From Haloglomus salinum (GTDB lineage Archaea > Halobacteriota > Halobacteria > Halobacteriales > Haloarculaceae): a stretch of DNA of 64,000 nucleotides. Below are positions 1-8,258 of this stretch, in pieces. Each line of letters starts with the position of its first letter. Position 1 is the stretch's first letter. The stretch spans positions 1,984,001 through 2,048,000 of the forward strand of contig NZ_CP101153.1 in assembly GCF_024298825.1 (NCBI RefSeq). Reading direction: 5' to 3'. The translations under genes were made by a program, and so were the position numbers. Under the pieces are notes generated by a model. That model ran no database searches. It was not told where the DNA came from and saw only the letters and a list, made by a program, of their open reading frames with translations.

Positions 1-306
1 CAGTTCACGACCGAGGCCGAGAGCTACGCCGACGCCGGCGTGACGGTGTACGGCGTCTCCACCGACGACGTGGAGAGTCACGCCGACTTCGCCGAGGCCG
101 AGGGTGTCGCCTTCGACCTGCTGGCCGACCCCGAGGAGGACGTGTGCGAGGCGTTCGGTGTCCCCCGCATCACCGGCCGCGCGAAGCGGACCACGTTCGT
201 CGTCGTCGACGGCGAGGTCGAACGTGTCTACGAGGGCGTCGACCCGGATGGCCACGCCCGCGACCTCCTGCTCGACCTGCTGGACGACGGCGTCGTCGAC
301 CTGTAG
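1..306 (+). CDS. Peroxiredoxin (Bcp/AhpC-TSA type), 5' end outside window
   Basis: The frame is open from base 1 to a TAG at 304-306, so only the C-terminal ~101 residues are present. They read as the second half of a thioredoxin-fold peroxiredoxin: a VYGVSTDD strand, the ADFAE helix, LLADPE, then a TTFVVV strand and a C-terminal helix. The block from VYGVS to LLADPE is nearly identical to the complete peroxiredoxin 47 bp downstream, so the two are tandem paralogs. The peroxidatic cysteine region lies outside the window. The expected role is thiol-dependent reduction of hydrogen or organic peroxides in the cytoplasm. Confidence 0.85.
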   Translation, partial: QFTTEAESYADAGVTVYGVSTDDVESHADFAEAEGVAFDLLADPEEDVCEAFGVPRITGRAKRTTFVVVDGEVERVYEGVDPDGHARDLLLDLLDDGVVDL

Positions 307-352
307 CGGACCGACCCAAACCGGTATCCCATCCCCGACCGAAGCGGAGGCC

Positions 353-796
353 ATGCTCGAATCCGGCGACGCAGCACCCGAGGTCAGCGCACCCAACCAG
401 CACGGCGACACCGTCACCCTCGACTTCTCCGGGCCGACGGTCGTCTACTTCTATCCGAAGGACTTCACGGGTGGCTGCACCATCGAGGCCAACGACTTCG
501 AGGAGCACCTCCCTGCGTTCGAGGACGCCGGCGTCTCCGTCTACGGCGTCTCGATGGACGACGTGGAGAGCCACGCCGACTTCGCCGAAGAGGAGGGTGT
601 CACCTTCGAACTCCTGGCCGACCCCGAGGGCGAGGTGGCCGCCGCGTTCGGCGTCGACACGGACGAGGGTTACACCGACCGCGTCACCTTCCTCCTGAAC
701 GACGGCGAGGTCGTCGCGGCGTACGACCCCGAACTGGCCGACCCCGCCGGCCACGCACAGGAGGTACTCGAAGACGCGACGGAACTGGCGGCGTAA
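353..796 (+). CDS. Peroxiredoxin, Bcp-like, 147 aa
   Basis: A complete thioredoxin-fold peroxiredoxin (MLESGDAAPEVSAPNQHGD start). The peroxidatic cysteine sits in YFYPKDFTGGCTIEANDF at about residue 43; the usual Bcp motif is TPGCT, so Pro is replaced by Gly. No cysteine follows five residues later, where many Bcp proteins carry the resolving cysteine, so it looks like a 1-Cys enzyme. Its likely role is scavenging peroxides with thioredoxin- or glutaredoxin-like partners. It follows a paralog after 47 bp, probably in one transcript. The ATG at 353 was chosen because upstream in-frame sequence belongs to the preceding gene region and the family begins here. Confidence 0.9.
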   Translation: MLESGDAAPEVSAPNQHGDTVTLDFSGPTVVYFYPKDFTGGCTIEANDFEEHLPAFEDAGVSVYGVSMDDVESHADFAEEEGVTFELLADPEGEVAAAFGVDTDEGYTDRVTFLLNDGEVVAAYDPELADPAGHAQEVLEDATELAA

Positions 797-865
797 CGGT
801 CTCGAAAAATCCACGGTCTTTCTGAGAACGTAATACTTTCTACATTCATGTCTGGGGTTTCAGAA

Positions 866-1342
866 CTAATTTGCCTCGTTGGTTAGCTCTCCGGCGACTA
901 CTGCGACCTCGTCGACCGCCGCCTGCCAGCCGTCCGGTCGCTCGCCGCCCCGCTTCGGGGGGTCGAGGTCCACCGTGACCGGATGGTAGGAGAGCCCGTC
1001 TAGCGTGTTCGCGGCCACGTTCCCGACGAACTCCGCGTTCTTCCGCTTCGCGGAGACGCCCCCACTGGCGAGGTCGTAGTAGCGTGTGAACAGGTGGACG
1101 ACGACCACGCGGTCGGCGTCGATGGCTCCCTCCGAGAGATGCCGGAACAGTTTGGCCGCGTTGTCCGAGGGGTCCGCACGGCGCCACTCCAGTTCGACCG
1201 CGACGAGCAGGTCGTCCCCCGAACCGGCCACGTCGACCGGCGTCCCGGCGACGTGGTGTTCCGTGGCCCAGTCGAGTACGGGACGGTCCGTGGCGAGTCG
1301 CTCGCGGAGGCGGGCAGCCACGTCACGAGCGAACGAGCCCAT
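866..1342 (-). CDS. Hypothetical protein, possible nuclease-fold
   Basis: A 158-aa soluble acidic protein with good haloarchaeal codon bias and no recognised family. The middle reads VDVAGSGDDLLVAVELEW followed by a conserved-looking NAAKLFRHL helix and a VVVVHLF strand. An acidic residue before a strand carrying E-x-E and a downstream lysine resembles the core of PD-(D/E)XK nuclease-like folds, but this is a weak visual likeness. The C-terminal part holds a short helix (DGWQAAVDEVAVVAGELT). It converges with the peroxiredoxin pair. Function unknown. Confidence 0.65.
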   Translation of the reverse strand: MGSFARDVAARLRERLATDRPVLDWATEHHVAGTPVDVAGSGDDLLVAVELEWRRADPSDNAAKLFRHLSEGAIDADRVVVVHLFTRYYDLASGGVSAKRKNAEFVGNVAANTLDGLSYHPVTVDLDPPKRGGERPDGWQAAVDEVAVVAGELTNEAN

Positions 1343-1375
1343 CGAGCTGGGCGAGCGGCGCCCCGAGCTTGAGCG

Positions 1376-2764
1376 TTACGCCGCCCGGCGCGCGAGCAGT
1401 GCAGCGCCGACCAGCGCGACGAGGGTCGCGATGGTACCGAAGCCGGGCTGTCCCCCGGTCTCTGTCCCGTCCGCCGGCGGTTCGGTCGGCGTGTCCGCCA
1501 CGGTCGGCGAGGTGGTCGGACTCGTCGTCTCGAACGGGGTCGGCGAGGCCGTCGCCGTGCCGGTGCTCACCGCCGTCGGCGTGGCGGTTCCGTCGGTCAC
1601 GGGCGTCGGCGCCGCGGTCGGGGTGCCGGCGCCCGTACGGTCGGTCGACGTGGGGGTGGCCGTGGTCGGCGTCCCGTCGCCGTCGTCGGTCCCGGTCCGG
1701 GTCTCCTCGGGCGGCGTGGGGGTCGCGGTGTCGTCGCCCCCGTCACCGCCGTCGACCGGGGTGGGCGTCGGCGTCGGGGTGGCTGTCGGCGTCGACTCAT
1801 CGCCGCTGCCGTCCGATGGCGTTGCCGTCGGCGTGGGGGTCCCGGTGTCGCCCCCGCTGTCCGTCGTGTGGCTCACCTGCGCGGTGTCGGTTCCCATCAG
1901 GTTCCCGTCGCGGGTCCGGTAGGGGAAGTCCTCCTCGCCGCCGGAGACATCGTACTCGAAGCGGCGGTTGGCGTTGGCGTCCGTGTACGCCTGCGCGACG
2001 AGTTCGCGGTCGCGTTCGACCGGCGTCTCCAGCCGGACGGTCACGTCCTCGTGGGTGCCGGCCGGGAGGTAGTCGGAGTGCCCACGGACCTCGTCCGGCC
2101 GGGCACCGCTGGCGTTCTGGACGGCGACGAAGCCGGCCTCCGAGAGTGTCACCGACGAGACGGTGACCGTCTCCCCGGTCGTCGACTGGTTCGCGAACGC
2201 GACGCTGGCGTCGTTGTACTCGTAGGTGACCGTTCCCGTGGCGGTGTCGTTGACGCCCTGACTGTTGACCGTGACCTCGACCTCGGCGCTGCCGGCGTCC
2301 TGTGGGTTCTGGACCGGCCGCAGGACGACTACCACCTCGTCACCCTGCTGGAGCGTGAGTGCCCCGCTCGTGGCGATGCGGACCGCACCCCCGTCTCGCT
2401 TCCCGCTGACTGTCGTCACGTTCGCCCGGACGTCAACGCGGGTGCCCCGGTCGTCGCCGCCGCGGTCGATGCCGATGCGCTCGATGGTCCCGGCGCCGAC
2501 ATTGGAGACGTCAGCCTCCGGTTGCCCGACCGCGTAGTCCACCACCACGTCGCTGAACGCCGTGCCGGGACTCTCGGCGTCGGCGCCCAGCGGCACGACG
2601 ACGGCGTGGGTCGATTCTGCCTCGTTCGGGTCGCTCGGTGTCGCGTCCACCGTCGCGACCGACCCGAGTTCGCCGGTTCGTGCCGTGCCTGCAGAAGCCC
2701 CGGCCGTCGCCCCGAGGACGACGACCACGGCGAGCAGCACCGCTCCCACATTGGTCGTGTTCAT
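1376..2764 (-). CDS. PGF-CTERM surface protein with DUF7282-type domain
   Basis: A 462-aa secreted protein. It has an N-terminal hydrophobic signal segment (NVGAVLLAVVVVLGATAGASA), then a ~130-aa beta-rich domain (TVDATPSDPNEAESTH onward). A DUF7282-like domain follows at about residues 190-275 (VSSVTLSEAGFVAVQN, LVAQAYTDAN, GGEEDFPY). A long Thr/Pro/Asp-rich linker then leads to a C-terminal PGF-CTERM tripartite tail (GQPGFG, hydrophobic helix, RRAA). PGF-CTERM tails in haloarchaea are processed by archaeosortase ArtA and the protein is lipid-anchored; the Thr-rich stretch is a likely O-glycosylation region. It is a close paralog of the gene at 3637-5022. The ATG at 2764 is preferred over one three codons upstream because it directly precedes the signal peptide. 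Confidence 0.88.
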   Translation of the reverse strand: MNTTNVGAVLLAVVVVLGATAGASAGTARTGELGSVATVDATPSDPNEAESTHAVVVPLGADAESPGTAFSDVVVDYAVGQPEADVSNVGAGTIERIGIDRGGDDRGTRVDVRANVTTVSGKRDGGAVRIATSGALTLQQGDEVVVVLRPVQNPQDAGSAEVEVTVNSQGVNDTATGTVTYEYNDASVAFANQSTTGETVTVSSVTLSEAGFVAVQNASGARPDEVRGHSDYLPAGTHEDVTVRLETPVERDRELVAQAYTDANANRRFEYDVSGGEEDFPYRTRDGNLMGTDTAQVSHTTDSGGDTGTPTPTATPSDGSGDESTPTATPTPTPTPVDGGDGGDDTATPTPPEETRTGTDDGDGTPTTATPTSTDRTGAGTPTAAPTPVTDGTATPTAVSTGTATASPTPFETTSPTTSPTVADTPTEPPADGTETGGQPGFGTIATLVALVGAALLARRAA

Positions 2765-2938
2765 ACACAACACGGACAGTCGCTGCCGTTGATACGTTCT
2801 GTGGCGAACTGTTCGACACTTGAAACGGTGGGTAGAGCCGGCAGTAGCGTGATGGGCCGAAATCCCGTCCGTACGGCCGTGAACGAACGACGTGCTCCGG
2901 ACGACGCTCGGTACCGGCGCGCGGACGGTGCCGACGAG

Positions 2939-3469
2939 ATGGTCCCCGAACGGTCCCGATTCTCGGTTGCCATCGACACCGCCTGGCGGTGGGCCGTGAC
3001 AGTGTGGGTTCGTATCGTGGCCGGCGCGGTCTGGGGGGTCACCGCGTTCTACGTCGGTATGCTACTCGACGCCGCCGGCGTCCCCATCGCCGAGGCCGCC
3101 AGCGCCGCCGTGACCGCCGCACCGTTCGTGTCCACGGTCGGCAGCGGTGCGCCGACGCTGCTCGCGACCGCCGCGTTCCCGCTGGGGATGCTCTGGACGC
3201 TCCGCGGGGACGATACGCCGAAGACGCACCGCCGGCGCCTCATCGCCCTCTCGCTGCTGGTCACGCTCCCGGTGGTCCTGCAGGCCGTGGAACTCGTGAC
3301 CGTCGGCGCAGCGAACGCGCTCCTGAGTCAGGCGGTGGGCGTCCCCGAGGCCCCGATTCGAGCGTTCTACCACGTCGCGACCACGCTCGCCGTCGCCTAC
3401 GGCGCCGCCTTCCTCTGGTACCACATGAAGACGGAGCCGAGTCGGAGTCGCTGGAGTACGTACTACTGA
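2939..3469 (+). CDS. Small integral membrane protein, unknown
   Basis: About 176 aa with four hydrophobic segments: AVTVWVRIVAGAVWGVTAF, a Pro/Ala-rich pair around GAPTLLATAAFPLGML, LIALSLLVTLPVVLQAVEL, and a C-terminal segment ending LAVAYGAAFLWYHM. A basic loop (KTHRRR) sits between the second and third. No family recognised. It lies between two convergent-looking surface-protein paralogs on the other strand. An ATG at 2852 would add 29 Arg-rich residues with poorer codon bias, so 2939 was chosen; this start is uncertain. Confidence 0.6.
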   Translation: MVPERSRFSVAIDTAWRWAVTVWVRIVAGAVWGVTAFYVGMLLDAAGVPIAEAASAAVTAAPFVSTVGSGAPTLLATAAFPLGMLWTLRGDDTPKTHRRRLIALSLLVTLPVVLQAVELVTVGAANALLSQAVGVPEAPIRAFYHVATTLAVAYGAAFLWYHMKTEPSRSRWSTYY

Positions 3470-3636
3470 ATGGGTACTCACCGGACAACGAGATCCCGGC
3501 TCGTTACCCAGCCACGCACAGGAGATGTTCGATGACACGCCGTCATCAGAACAGAGAATAGGAGACCAGCAGGCGCTGCTACGATTGTGCGAGCAGCGGA
3601 AGAAGAGGTTCAGCGAGCGGCGGGTCGATCCAGACC

Positions 3637-5022
3637 TCAGGCTGACCGTCGCACGAGCAGGGCCGCCCCAGCCAGTGCAACGAGGGCCACGACGAGACCG
3701 AACCCGGCCTGACCGCCGGTCTCAGTGCCGCCCGGCGTCTCGTCACTGCCGCCCGTGCTGGTCCCGCCCATGTCGTCGGCAGCGGTGGGTGTAGCCGTCG
3801 TAGTCGCAGTCGCGGTCGCGGTCTCGTCCATCACGGGGGTCGGCGTCGTAGTCGGGGTGCTCATACCCCTCTGGTCAGTGTCGGTCGGTGACGGGGTGAC
3901 GAGCGTGCCGCTCTCCCAGGCATCCCCGTCGTCGCTGGCAGTCGGGGTCGGAGTTATCTCACCGTCGTCACCGCTGTCGTCGGTCGGCGTCGCGGTGGGC
4001 GTCGGCGTCGCGGTCATGTCCTCGTCGGTCGGTGTCGCAGTAGGCGTCGGCGTCGCGGTCATGTCCTCGTCGGTCGGCGTCGCAGTGGGCGTCGGCGTGG
4101 CCGTCGAGGTGTCACCTGCCTCGTGTGTCACCTGCGCCGAGTGGCTCCCGTTCAGGTTCCCGTCCCGGTTGCGGTACGGGAAGTCCTCCTCGCCGCCGGA
4201 GACGTCGTACTCGAACCGGCGATCGCCGTTGGCATCCGTGTACGCCTGCGCGACGAGCTCGGTATCGTTCTCGATGACCGGGTCGAGCTGGACGCTCACG
4301 TCCTCGTGGGTCCCGGCGGAGAGATAGGTCGAGGAGCCGCGAATCGCGTCGGCGCTGGTGCCACTGCTGTTCTGGACGGCGACGAATCCACCTTCCGAGA
4401 GCGTCACCGACGAGACGGTGACCGTCTCGCCGGTCGTGGACTGGTTCTCGAACGTCACGTTCGCGCCGTTGTACTCGTAGGTCACGCTCCCGTTGGCGAC
4501 ATCCGCGGCGTTCTGACTGTTGATGGTAGTCGTGACCTTCGCGGTCCCGGCGTTCTGCGGGTTCTGCACCGGACGGAGCACGACGACCACCTCGTCACCC
4601 TGCTGTAGGGTGTGGTCGCCAGCGGTGGCGATACGGAGCGCCGATCCATCCTTCTTCCCGCTGACTGTCGTGACGTTCGCACGCACGTCGATGCGGGTTC
4701 CGGGGTCGTCGCCGCCGCGGTCGATGCCGATCCGTTCGATGGTCCCCGCTCCCACGTTCGAGACATCGGCTGTCGGCGACCCGACGGAGTAATCGACGAC
4801 CACATCACGGAACGGCGAGCCGGGGCTCTCCGCAGCACTCCCGAGCGGGACCACGATCGTGTGTGTCGACTCGGCGTCGTTCGGGTCGCTCGGTGTCGCG
4901 TCGACCGCCGCCACGTCGCCGAGGTCGCCGGTCCGCATCGTCCCGGCGATCGCACCGGTGGTCATCGCTGACAGTACGACTGTCGCAACGAGCAGCACCG
5001 CTCCAACCTGGTCAGTTCGCAT
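3637..5022 (-). CDS. PGF-CTERM surface protein with DUF7282-type domain, paralog
   Basis: A 461-aa paralog of the protein at 1376-2764 with the same order: signal segment, beta domain beginning VDATPSDPNDAESTH, DUF7282-like domain (VTLSEGGFVAVQN, LVAQAYTDANGDRRFEYD), Thr/Pro linker, and a PGF-CTERM tail (GQAGFG, helix, RRSA). The folded parts are highly similar, while the linkers differ. This copy carries a 15-residue repeat (TATPTPTATPTDEDM) in tandem, matching the DNA repeat at 3979-4113. The expected location is the cell surface, lipid-anchored after archaeosortase cleavage. The ATG at 5022 is chosen because it precedes the signal peptide, against a start six codons upstream. Confidence 0.88.
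   Translation of the reverse strand: MRTDQVGAVLLVATVVLSAMTTGAIAGTMRTGDLGDVAAVDATPSDPNDAESTHTIVVPLGSAAESPGSPFRDVVVDYSVGSPTADVSNVGAGTIERIGIDRGGDDPGTRIDVRANVTTVSGKKDGSALRIATAGDHTLQQGDEVVVVLRPVQNPQNAGTAKVTTTINSQNAADVANGSVTYEYNGANVTFENQSTTGETVTVSSVTLSEGGFVAVQNSSGTSADAIRGSSTYLSAGTHEDVSVQLDPVIENDTELVAQAYTDANGDRRFEYDVSGGEEDFPYRNRDGNLNGSHSAQVTHEAGDTSTATPTPTATPTDEDMTATPTPTATPTDEDMTATPTPTATPTDDSGDDGEITPTPTASDDGDAWESGTLVTPSPTDTDQRGMSTPTTTPTPVMDETATATATTTATPTAADDMGGTSTGGSDETPGGTETGGQAGFGLVVALVALAGAALLVRRSA
3979..4113. repeat. 45-bp tandem repeat inside surface-protein linker
   Basis: Three copies of a 45-bp unit start at 3979, 4024 and 4069; the third is diverged at its end. The unit length is a multiple of three, so the copies encode a 15-residue Thr/Pro module on the minus strand within the 3637-5022 gene. 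The paralog at 1376-2764 lacks this array, so the repeat expanded after the duplication. Confidence 0.85.
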
Positions 5023-5147
5023 ACGACGAACAATGACCACGATTGGACTACAGTTTCAGGCTATTTATTCGGCTCTTTATTTCGGCCTCCGGGACAGCGT
5101 GCCCTCGACCCCTGCCGTGTGGGCAATGGTGGCGCGGATGAGACGAG

Positions 5148-5153
5148 TATTTA
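5148..5153 (+). promoter_or_regulatory. TATA-like box of leuS
   Basis: TATTTA lies about 27 bp before the leuS ATG, the spacing expected for a leaderless haloarchaeal promoter. No Shine-Dalgarno sequence is seen before the start codon. Confidence 0.6.
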
Positions 5154-5177
5154 GGCCCCGCCCCACGCACTCTGGGT

Positions 5178-8027
5178 ATGAGCTACGACCCCGCCAGTAT
5201 CGAGGCCCGGTGGCGCGACCGGTGGCGCCAGGAGGGCTACTACGAGGCCGACCCGGACGACGACGGGGACGCGACGTTCATCACCGTCCCGTACCCGTAC
5301 CCCTCGGGCGGGATGCACGTCGGGCACGCCCGCACGTACACGGTCCCGGACGTGTACGCCCGCTACCGGCGGCTGCAGGGTGACAACGTCCTGTTCCCCA
5401 TCGCGTGGCACGTCACGGGGACCCCCATCATCGGCGCCGTCGAGCGGCTGAAGAAGGGCGAGGAGGAACAGCTCTCGGTCCTGCGTGACACGTACAACGT
5501 CCCCGAGGACACCTTACAGGACCTGGAGACGCCGATGGGCTTCGCCCGCTACTTCATCGAGGAGCACTACAAGAAGGGGATGCAGCAACTGGGGCTCTCG
5601 GTCGACTGGCGCCGTGAGTTCACCACCAACGACGAACGCTACTCGAAGTTCATCACCTGGCAGTACCGCACCCTGAAGGAGCGTGGCCTGCTGGAGAAGG
5701 GTCTCCACCCGGTCAAGTACTGCACCAACGAGAGCAACCCCGTCACCACGCACGACCTGCTGGAGGGCGAGGAGGCCGAGTTCCAGGAGTACACGCTCGT
5801 TCGATTCGAGGACAGTGACGGCACCATCCTGCCGATGGCGACCCTGCGCCCGGAGACGGTGCGCGGAGTCACCAACGCCTTCGTCGACCCGGACGGGGAG
5901 TACGTCCGCGCCGAGGTCGACGGCGAGGAGTGGGTCGTCTCGGCGCAGGCCGCCGAGAAGCTGCGCCTGCAGGACCACGAGGTCGAGGTCGTGGAGGAAC
6001 TGGGCGGCGCCGAACTGGTCGGCGAGCGCGTCACCAACCCCATCACCGAGGACGAGGTCGTCATCCTGCCCGCGTCGTTCGTCGACACGGACAACGCGAC
6101 GGGCGTCGTGATGAGCGTCCCGGCGCACTCGCCGGACGACTACATCGCCCTGCAGGAGGCCAAGGAGCGCGCCGACGAGATGACCCAGTACGGCATCGAC
6201 CCGGACGAGGTCCGGGCCATCGAACCCATCCCCATCCTCACCATCGAGGGGTACGGCGAGATTCCCGCCCGCGACGCCGTCGAGGAGTACGACGTGTCCA
6301 GCCAGGAGGACCCCGCGCTGGAGGAGGCCACCCAGGAGCTGTACAACCGGGAGTTCCACCAGGGCAAGCTCATCGACGCGTACGGCGAATACGCCGGCGA
6401 GACCGTCGAGGACGTACGCGAGCGGTTCCGCGACGACTACAAGGACCGCGGGGCGTTCGGCTCGATGCAGGAGTTCACCGAGGAGGTCGTCTGTCGCTGT
6501 GGCGGCGACGTCGAGGTGGCCAAACAGGAGACCTGGTTCCTGCGCTACAACGACGAGGACTGGAAGGCGAAGACCAAACGCCTCGTCGAGGACCTCGACG
6601 CCATCCCGGAGAACACGCGCGAGCAGTACACGCACACCGTCGACTGGCTGAACGAGTGGCCCTGCATCCGCAACTACGGGCTGGGCACGCGCCTGCCGTG
6701 GGACGAGGACTTCGTCATCGAGCCGCTGAGCGACTCGACCATCTACATGGCCTACTACACCATCGCCCACCGGCTGGACGACATCCCGCCCGAGGAGATG
6801 GACCAGCAGTTCTTCGACACGCTGTTCTACGGCGCCGACGCCGCCGACGAGCCCGACGAGCGGGCCCTGGACCTGCGCGAGGAGTGGGACCACTGGTACC
6901 CGGTCGACTACCGCGTCTCCGCGAACGACCTCATCTCGAACCACCTGACGTTCTACCTCTACCACCACGCCGAGCTGTTCGACGAACGCAACTGGCCGGA
7001 GGGTATCACCATCATGGGGATGGGCCTGCTTGAGGGCCAGAAGATGTCCTCCTCGAAGGGCCACGTGGTCCTGCCCGGCGAGGCCATCGACGAGTACGGG
7101 GCCGACACCGTCCGGTTCTTCCTGCTGAACTCCGCGGAGCCGTGGCAGGACTACGACTGGCGCGACGAGGCCGTCTCCTCGGCCCACGGGCAACTGCGCC
7201 GGTTCTACAACCGCGCGACGGAGGTCATCGAGCAAGAGGCCCCCGACAACCAGCCCGACCTGCGACCCATCGACGAGTGGCTCCTCTCAAAACTGCAGGG
7301 CGTCATCCGCGACTCGACCGAGGCCCTGGAGGGCTTCGAGACCCGGACCGCGAGCCAGGCCGCCTTCTACGCGATGGAGGAGCACCTGCGCTGGTACCGC
7401 CGCCGCGCGGACATGGACCGCGAGGGAGCGCGCTGGACGCTCCGGCACGTCCTGAGCCAGCGCCTCCGCCTGCTGGCACCGTTCACGCCGTACCTGACGA
7501 ACGAACTGCACGAGAAGCTCGCCGGTGAATCGGCCGAGACCGCCGGCTGGCCCGACGTGGACGAGGCCCGCGAGGACCCGACTGTCGAGGTCCGCGAGTC
7601 GCTGGTCGAGTCGCTCACCGACGACATCAACGACATCGTCGACGTGACCGGCACGGACCCCGAGGTCGTGCGCGTCTACACCGCCGCGGACTGGAAGCGC
7701 TCCGTGTTCGAGCAGGTCGTGGAAACCGGTCCCGATGTCGGCGCGGTGATGTCAGAGGTCATGTCGGACCCGGACCTGCGCGAGCGCGGGAACGAGGTGA
7801 ACCAGCTGGTGCAGGAGCTGGTCGAGTTCGTCCGCGAGGCCGACGAGGACCGGCTCGCCATCCTGGAGGCGGCAGACGAGGCCGACGTGTACGCCGACGC
7901 CGTCGACTTCTACGAGCGCGAGTTCGACGCCGACGTGCGCGTTCTCGACGAGGGCGCCGACCCCGAGGACCCCGGCGACAAGGCCGGTGACGCGGTGCCG
8001 TTCCGCCCGGCTATCCACATCGAGTGA
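5178..8027 (+). CDS. leuS: Leucyl-tRNA synthetase, archaeal type
   Basis: A 949-aa class I aminoacyl-tRNA synthetase that charges tRNA-Leu. It has the HIGH motif as HVGH at residues 47-50 (YPSGGMHVGHARTYTV) and the KMSKS motif as KMSSS at about 622-626. An inserted editing (CP1) domain with the threonine-rich signature lies near TLRPETVRGVTNAFV and TDNATGVVMSVPAHSPDDY. An anticodon-binding helical domain and a C-terminal extension typical of archaeal/eukaryotic LeuRS follow. Length and domain order match the archaeal family. It stands alone, with its own TATA-like box 27 bp upstream. Confidence 0.97.
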   Translation: MSYDPASIEARWRDRWRQEGYYEADPDDDGDATFITVPYPYPSGGMHVGHARTYTVPDVYARYRRLQGDNVLFPIAWHVTGTPIIGAVERLKKGEEEQLSVLRDTYNVPEDTLQDLETPMGFARYFIEEHYKKGMQQLGLSVDWRREFTTNDERYSKFITWQYRTLKERGLLEKGLHPVKYCTNESNPVTTHDLLEGEEAEFQEYTLVRFEDSDGTILPMATLRPETVRGVTNAFVDPDGEYVRAEVDGEEWVVSAQAAEKLRLQDHEVEVVEELGGAELVGERVTNPITEDEVVILPASFVDTDNATGVVMSVPAHSPDDYIALQEAKERADEMTQYGIDPDEVRAIEPIPILTIEGYGEIPARDAVEEYDVSSQEDPALEEATQELYNREFHQGKLIDAYGEYAGETVEDVRERFRDDYKDRGAFGSMQEFTEEVVCRCGGDVEVAKQETWFLRYNDEDWKAKTKRLVEDLDAIPENTREQYTHTVDWLNEWPCIRNYGLGTRLPWDEDFVIEPLSDSTIYMAYYTIAHRLDDIPPEEMDQQFFDTLFYGADAADEPDERALDLREEWDHWYPVDYRVSANDLISNHLTFYLYHHAELFDERNWPEGITIMGMGLLEGQKMSSSKGHVVLPGEAIDEYGADTVRFFLLNSAEPWQDYDWRDEAVSSAHGQLRRFYNRATEVIEQEAPDNQPDLRPIDEWLLSKLQGVIRDSTEALEGFETRTASQAAFYAMEEHLRWYRRRADMDREGARWTLRHVLSQRLRLLAPFTPYLTNELHEKLAGESAETAGWPDVDEAREDPTVEVRESLVESLTDDINDIVDVTGTDPEVVRVYTAADWKRSVFEQVVETGPDVGAVMSEVMSDPDLRERGNEVNQLVQELVEFVREADEDRLAILEAADEADVYADAVDFYEREFDADVRVLDEGADPEDPGDKAGDAVPFRPAIHIE

Positions 8028-8258
8028 CGGTGCACGGGTCCGGACGGTCGGTCACTCGTCCGTCGCCGCGCGGCCGCTCCGACGTCCGCCCCGGCCGGTC
8101 GACAGGCTTCCGGAGACGAATGTTGATTAGGCACACACCCCTACCCCGCGACCGAACGCGGAGCGGTGTCCCATCAGAGACCGTCGGACGATTCCCTCGT
8201 AACCGATGATGGCACGCACGACACATGTCCGGCGCTCGCCCGCCCGGGGTGGGAGGAG

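Noticed and set aside
5514-7235. A 573-aa minus-strand frame within leuS
   Set aside because: It is an antisense shadow of leuS, Val/Leu/Asp/Gly-rich, with no motifs.
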